Shown here: piece by piece, positions 7,207-9,369 of the stretch | How the letters are laid out: each line of letters opens with the position of its first letter | Numbering within the stretch: position 1 is the stretch's first letter | From: Alphaproteobacteria bacterium | Lineage (GTDB): Bacteria > Pseudomonadota > Alphaproteobacteria > Micavibrionales > Micavibrionaceae | Length of the DNA: 9,369 nt | Assembly (NCBI GenBank): GCA_030639165.1 | Contig: DAOWDF010000266.1 | Span: 1 to 9,369, forward strand | Direction: 5' to 3' | Notes under the pieces: model-generated | Seen by the model: only the letters and a program-made list of their open reading frames with translations | Told to the model about the DNA's origin: nothing | The model's database searches: none | Program-made: the position numbers and the translations under genes

Positions 7207-7233
7207 AAAAAAAGCGGCTCTATGCAGGCCGCT
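7207..7233 (-). terminator. Rho-independent terminator of the opposite-strand pair
   Basis: On the minus strand, AGCGGC (7233-7228) and GCCGCT (7218-7213) form a perfect GC-rich six-base stem around a nine-base loop, followed at once by seven T (complement of the A run at 7207-7213). This is a textbook terminator for the unit reading from 7796 to 7261. On the plus strand the same hairpin lies six to seven bases after the chvG stop but lacks a T run after it, so it would stop chvG transcripts less well. Confidence 0.85.
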
Positions 7234-7260
7234 GATTATTGATTGTTATAAAAATATAGA

Positions 7261-7413
7261 TTAAATTCTAGGCACATCGTCCCATTTTGTATCGTCCAGT
7301 GATAGCTTAAGGGCAGCAGGCTCGCCACTATTTGCGCCACATACTTTTGCCATCATACCTGTTAGGGATAAAGGCTCTGCGCTGGTTGAAAAACCACTTG
7401 TTAAATCACTCAT
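7261..7413 (-). CDS. Small protein of unknown function, second gene of the inverted pair
   Basis: An open frame of 50 codons on the minus strand, ATG at 7413-7411 and TAA at 7263-7261. The product starts MSDLTSGFST, has SLTGMMAKVCGA in the middle with its only cysteine, and ends with the acidic and aromatic DDTKWDDVPRI. There is no signal peptide and no membrane helix. I recognise no family. Three things support it as real: its ATG overlaps the stop of the upstream gene (ATGA at 7413-7410), a purine-rich GAAAGGG lies about eight bases upstream, and a strong terminator follows its stop by about 28 bases. The frame and the coupling are seen in the sequence; that both small proteins act together is inference from this layout. 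Confidence 0.65.
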   Translation of the reverse strand: MSDLTSGFSTSAEPLSLTGMMAKVCGANSGEPAALKLSLDDTKWDDVPRI

Positions 7414-7796
7414 TTTAATACACCCTTTCTTATTGTAAATACCGCATTGTCTTGAGAAACACCGGAGCCATCGTAATCTTTAAAGATTATCTTAGTTTGT
7501 TTTCCTGCTTGTGCTTCTGGTACCATTGTATATAAAACGCGTTTGTCAGTCAAACTTGAGAGATTTATCAAGTCTTTTCCGCCATTTAGCAGAGTTATCA
7601 GGTTTGTAATTTTCTTTTCTGTGATCTCGCGAGTTTCTTCCTTATTAATAAGGGTATAGTCACCCACATGTATGTAGTCATTTGCGTTATCGTTGAATTC
7701 CAATATTTGAAAAGCACGTTCCACCAATGGATTTGGCTTATATAAAAAGCGAGGACGTTCTTTTTCTTTAGTTTGTTCATTAAAATTTGTGTCCAT
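7410..7796 (-). CDS. Hypothetical protein of 128 residues, first gene of the inverted pair
   Basis: I do not recognise this gene. The best start is ATG 7796-7794; a TTG two codons earlier (7802) is possible but less likely. No clear Shine-Dalgarno site precedes either. The product is soluble by appearance: a charged, polar N-terminus (about 1-17), a segment RPRFLYKPNPLVERAFQILEF-like around 14-34, a lysine- and glutamate-rich helix around 51-71, and a C-terminal half with alternating beta-like stretches (RVLYTMVPEA, TKIIFKDYDGSG, AVFTIRKGVL). No membrane helix, signal peptide, cysteine or known catalytic motif is visible. It overlaps the 50-residue gene by ATGA and has a likely own promoter. 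It sits between chvG and ahcY, where many Alphaproteobacteria have hprK and phosphotransferase genes. Confidence 0.75.
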   Translation of the reverse strand: MDTNFNEQTKEKERPRFLYKPNPLVERAFQILEFNDNANDYIHVGDYTLINKEETREITEKKITNLITLLNGGKDLINLSSLTDKRVLYTMVPEAQAGKQTKIIFKDYDGSGVSQDNAVFTIRKGVLK

Positions 7797-7832
7797 AATC
7801 AAATAACCATTGGTTTTGTTAATAAAAAATGC

Positions 7833-7862
7833 TTAAGTCTTCGGATTGTAACAGAGAATAAT
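7833..7862 (+). promoter_or_regulatory. Possible ahcY promoter, weak match
   Basis: A -10-like AATAAT (7857-7862) has TTAAGT (7833-7838) 18 bases upstream, only three of six bases matching a -35 box. It overlaps the stronger divergent promoter. A small stem with a C(TTCG)G loop (7836-7847) lies in the same place. ahcY needs a promoter in the 104-base gap because its upstream neighbour points the other way, but this exact site is uncertain. Confidence 0.25.
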
Positions 7863-7873
7863 TAATAAAACAA
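7845..7873 (-). promoter_or_regulatory. Likely sigma-70 promoter of the inverted pair
   Basis: Read on the minus strand: -35 TTGTTT (7873-7868), a spacer of exactly 17 bases, and -10 TACAAT (7850-7845), one base from TATAAT. Transcription would start near 7838, leaving a leader of about 40 bases before ATG 7796. This is the best promoter match in the window. It lies within the 104-base gap shared with ahcY, so the two promoters must be close or overlapping. Confidence 0.6.
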
Positions 7874-7900
7874 AAATGCCACGCTTAACAGGAGAATAAA

Positions 7901-9211
7901 ATGTCAGCAGAGCCAAAAGCAGTAGAGAATGATTATAAAGTTAAAGACATCACATTAGCAGATGCAGGTCGTTTGCAAATTGACCTAGCGCAAGATGAAA
8001 TGCCAGGATTAATGTCTACGCGCGCGGAATATAAAGAGAGCCAACCACTTAAAGGTGCTCGCATTGCAGGTTGTCTTCATATGACTGTGCAAACGGCTGT
8101 TTTGATGGAGACATTGATTGCGCTGGGCGCAGAAATTCGTTGGAGCTCATGTAATATCTTCTCAACTCAAGATGAAGCAGCAGCGGCTATGGCTGCGGCT
8201 GGCATTCCTACGTTCGCTTGGAAAGGCGAAACAAATGAGGAAGCAGAATGGTGTATTCATCAGACTATCAAAGGGCCAAATGGCTGGGTTCCAAATATGA
8301 TTTTGGATGATGGTGGTGATTTAACTGCGATGATCCATAATGATTATCCCGAGCTTATGGCTGATATCAAAGGTATTTCAGAGGAAACAACTACGGGCGT
8401 TCTATTCTTGAATAAGATGCAGGAAGAAGGCCGTTTGCATGCCCCTGCGATTAACGTGAATGATTCTGTAACTAAGTCTAAGTTCGATAATAAATATGGT
8501 TGTCGCGAATCATTGGTTGATGCTATTCGCCGTGCGACTGATGTTATGCTTGCTGGTAAAGTTGCAACTGTATGCGGTTATGGTGATGTTGGTAAGGGTT
8601 CTGCTCAATCACTATCTTCACAAGGTGTGCGCGTTATGGTTACTGAAGTTGACCCAATCTGTGCGCTTCAGGCGGCGATGGATGGTTATGAAGTTACAAC
8701 AATGGAAGATGCGGCGCCTCGTTCTGACATATTCGTGACGACAACTGGTAACAAAGACATCATCACAGTGGATCACATGCGTGAGATGAAAGACCGCGCT
8801 ATTGTTTGTAATATCGGTCACTTTGACAATGAAATCCAAGTTGAGCCTTTGCGCAACATGAAATGGACTAATATCAAGCCACAAGTTGATGAGATTACTT
8901 TCCCAAGTGGTAAGCGTATTATCTTGCTTGCTGAAGGTCGCCTAGTTAATCTTGGTTGTGCAACTGGTCACCCATCATTCGTGATGAGTGCATCATTTAC
9001 AAACCAAACTTTGGCGCAGATCGAGCTTTGGAAAAACCATGGTGAGTATGAGAATAAAGTTTATGTTCTGCCGAAAAAGCTAGATGAAAAAGTTGCAGCT
9101 CTTCACCTTGATAAGGTTGGCGCAAAGATGACTAAGTTAACGCAAGAGCAGGCTGATTATATTGGCGTTGATGTTAAAGGGCCGTTCAAAGGCGATGCTT
9201 ATCGTTATTAG
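7901..9211 (+). CDS. ahcY: S-adenosylhomocysteine hydrolase
   Basis: NAD-dependent cytosolic enzyme that splits S-adenosylhomocysteine into adenosine and homocysteine, clearing the inhibitor left by methyltransferases and feeding the methionine cycle. The 436-residue product is complete. Seen: substrate-domain motifs DDGGDLT (136-142) and SEETTTGV (160-167), VNDSVTKSKFDN with Lys192 and Asp196, YGCRESL (Cys201), the NAD-binding GYGDVGKG (226-233), GHFDNEI (306-312), GHPSFVMS (357-364) and the C-terminal tail ending FKGDAYRY that reaches the partner subunit's NAD site. The protein lacks the insertion of about 40 residues, between DDGGDLT and SEETTTGV, found in many alphaproteobacterial forms, and so resembles the shorter animal-type length. 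AGGAG (7890-7894) sits six bases before the ATG. The gene stands alone, divergent from the inverted pair. Confidence 0.98.
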   Translation: MSAEPKAVENDYKVKDITLADAGRLQIDLAQDEMPGLMSTRAEYKESQPLKGARIAGCLHMTVQTAVLMETLIALGAEIRWSSCNIFSTQDEAAAAMAAAGIPTFAWKGETNEEAEWCIHQTIKGPNGWVPNMILDDGGDLTAMIHNDYPELMADIKGISEETTTGVLFLNKMQEEGRLHAPAINVNDSVTKSKFDNKYGCRESLVDAIRRATDVMLAGKVATVCGYGDVGKGSAQSLSSQGVRVMVTEVDPICALQAAMDGYEVTTMEDAAPRSDIFVTTTGNKDIITVDHMREMKDRAIVCNIGHFDNEIQVEPLRNMKWTNIKPQVDEITFPSGKRIILLAEGRLVNLGCATGHPSFVMSASFTNQTLAQIELWKNHGEYENKVYVLPKKLDEKVAALHLDKVGAKMTKLTQEQADYIGVDVKGPFKGDAYRY

Positions 9212-9221
9212 AGCTTCCTTC

Positions 9222-9250
9222 GTTTAACTGTGGTCGTCGTTAAGCTTTTT
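9222..9250 (+). terminator. Likely rho-independent terminator of ahcY
   Basis: GTTTAAC (9222-9228) pairs with GTTAAGC (9239-9245) over seven pairs, one a T-G wobble, around a ten-base loop, and five T follow at 9246-9250. It begins ten bases after the ahcY stop. The stem is AT-rich, so the strength is moderate. Confidence 0.5.
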
Positions 9251-9253
9251 AAA

Positions 9254-9325
9254 AATACGAACAACGCTGTGCGTTGTTTCGTGGCTTACGTATTAAAATA
9301 CGCTTCGCCTTATTTGCCTAGCCAC
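9254..9325. other. Cluster of nested and competing inverted repeats after ahcY
   Basis: Four pairings are visible: AACAACGC (9260-9267) with GCGTTGTT (9271-9278), eight perfect pairs around TGT; AATACG (9254-9259) with CGTATT (9289-9294), enclosing that hairpin; the same CGTATT with AATACG (9297-9302), excluding the former; and GTGGCT (9281-9286) with AGCCAC (9320-9325), enclosing the latter. On the minus strand the first hairpin is followed after a few bases by TTTTT, so it could end a transcript arriving from the right. No coding frame longer than about 16 codons begins here. It could be a repeated intergenic element, the leader of the next gene or a small RNA; the sequence alone does not decide. 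Confidence 0.45.
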
Positions 9326-9357
9326 ATTTAAGCGCCGTTTGCTCTAAATACTGTTAT

Positions 9358-9363
9358 TATAAT
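9358..9363 (+). promoter_or_regulatory. Perfect -10 box near the window edge
   Basis: TATAAT is present, but the region 16-18 bases upstream (CCGTTT area, 9334-9341) has no good -35 box. It could be the promoter of a gene beyond the window. In AT-rich intergenic DNA such a hexamer can also occur by chance. Confidence 0.25.
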
Positions 9364-9369
9364 TCTAAA

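Noticed and set aside
7453..7488. EF-hand calcium loop in the 128-residue protein
   Set aside because: DYDGSG resembles the start of an EF-hand loop, but the position-12 glutamate and flanking helices are missing.
7797..7900. SAM or SAH riboswitch ahead of ahcY
   Set aside because: ahcY can be controlled by such RNAs, but the gap is only 104 bases, AT-rich, and shows no conserved core or pseudoknot-like pairing; only a small TTCG-loop stem is present.
9281..9331. Short GTG-started frame in the tail region
   Set aside because: Only 16 codons, no ribosome binding site, and located inside the inverted-repeat block.

Overview
This window looks like a stretch of an alphaproteobacterial chromosome with fairly low GC. 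Two things point there: the order trpB-trpA-accD-folC, and a response regulator and sensor kinase that closely match ChvI/ChvG (ExoS) and lie near ahcY. TGA and TAA both end clearly intact genes, so the standard code applies. I cannot assign a genus from this sequence alone.

Bases 2-4784 form one left-to-right gene cluster. It holds the 3' part of trpB, a small two-helix membrane protein gene, a stand-alone GyrI-like effector-binding domain gene, trpA, accD and folC. Gaps are short, and the GyrI-like gene overlaps trpA by ATGA. Tryptophan synthase beta and alpha genes are normally adjacent, so the two extra genes between them are unusual. trpA itself is cut by an in-frame TAG at 2500-2502. 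The next 16 codons in the same frame read like the missing C-terminal helix of TrpA and end at TAA 2551-2553.

Bases 4816-7201 encode the two-component pair. The kinase gene has no plausible start except an ATG 62 bases inside the regulator gene. Many alphaproteobacteria have hprK and PTS-Ntr genes after chvG. Here there is instead a compact opposite-strand unit of two small unknown genes (7796 down to 7261), with its own promoter, an ATGA overlap and a strong terminator. ahcY (7901-9211, S-adenosylhomocysteine hydrolase) follows, divergent from that unit, with a likely terminator. The last 120 bases are rich in inverted repeats and may be a structured or repeated intergenic element.

In function the window combines the last step of tryptophan synthesis, the first committed step of fatty acid synthesis, folate polyglutamylation, an envelope/acid-sensing two-component system and the methyl cycle. 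The parts that do not fit a housekeeping picture are the trpB-trpA insertion, the broken trpA and the inverted two-gene unit.
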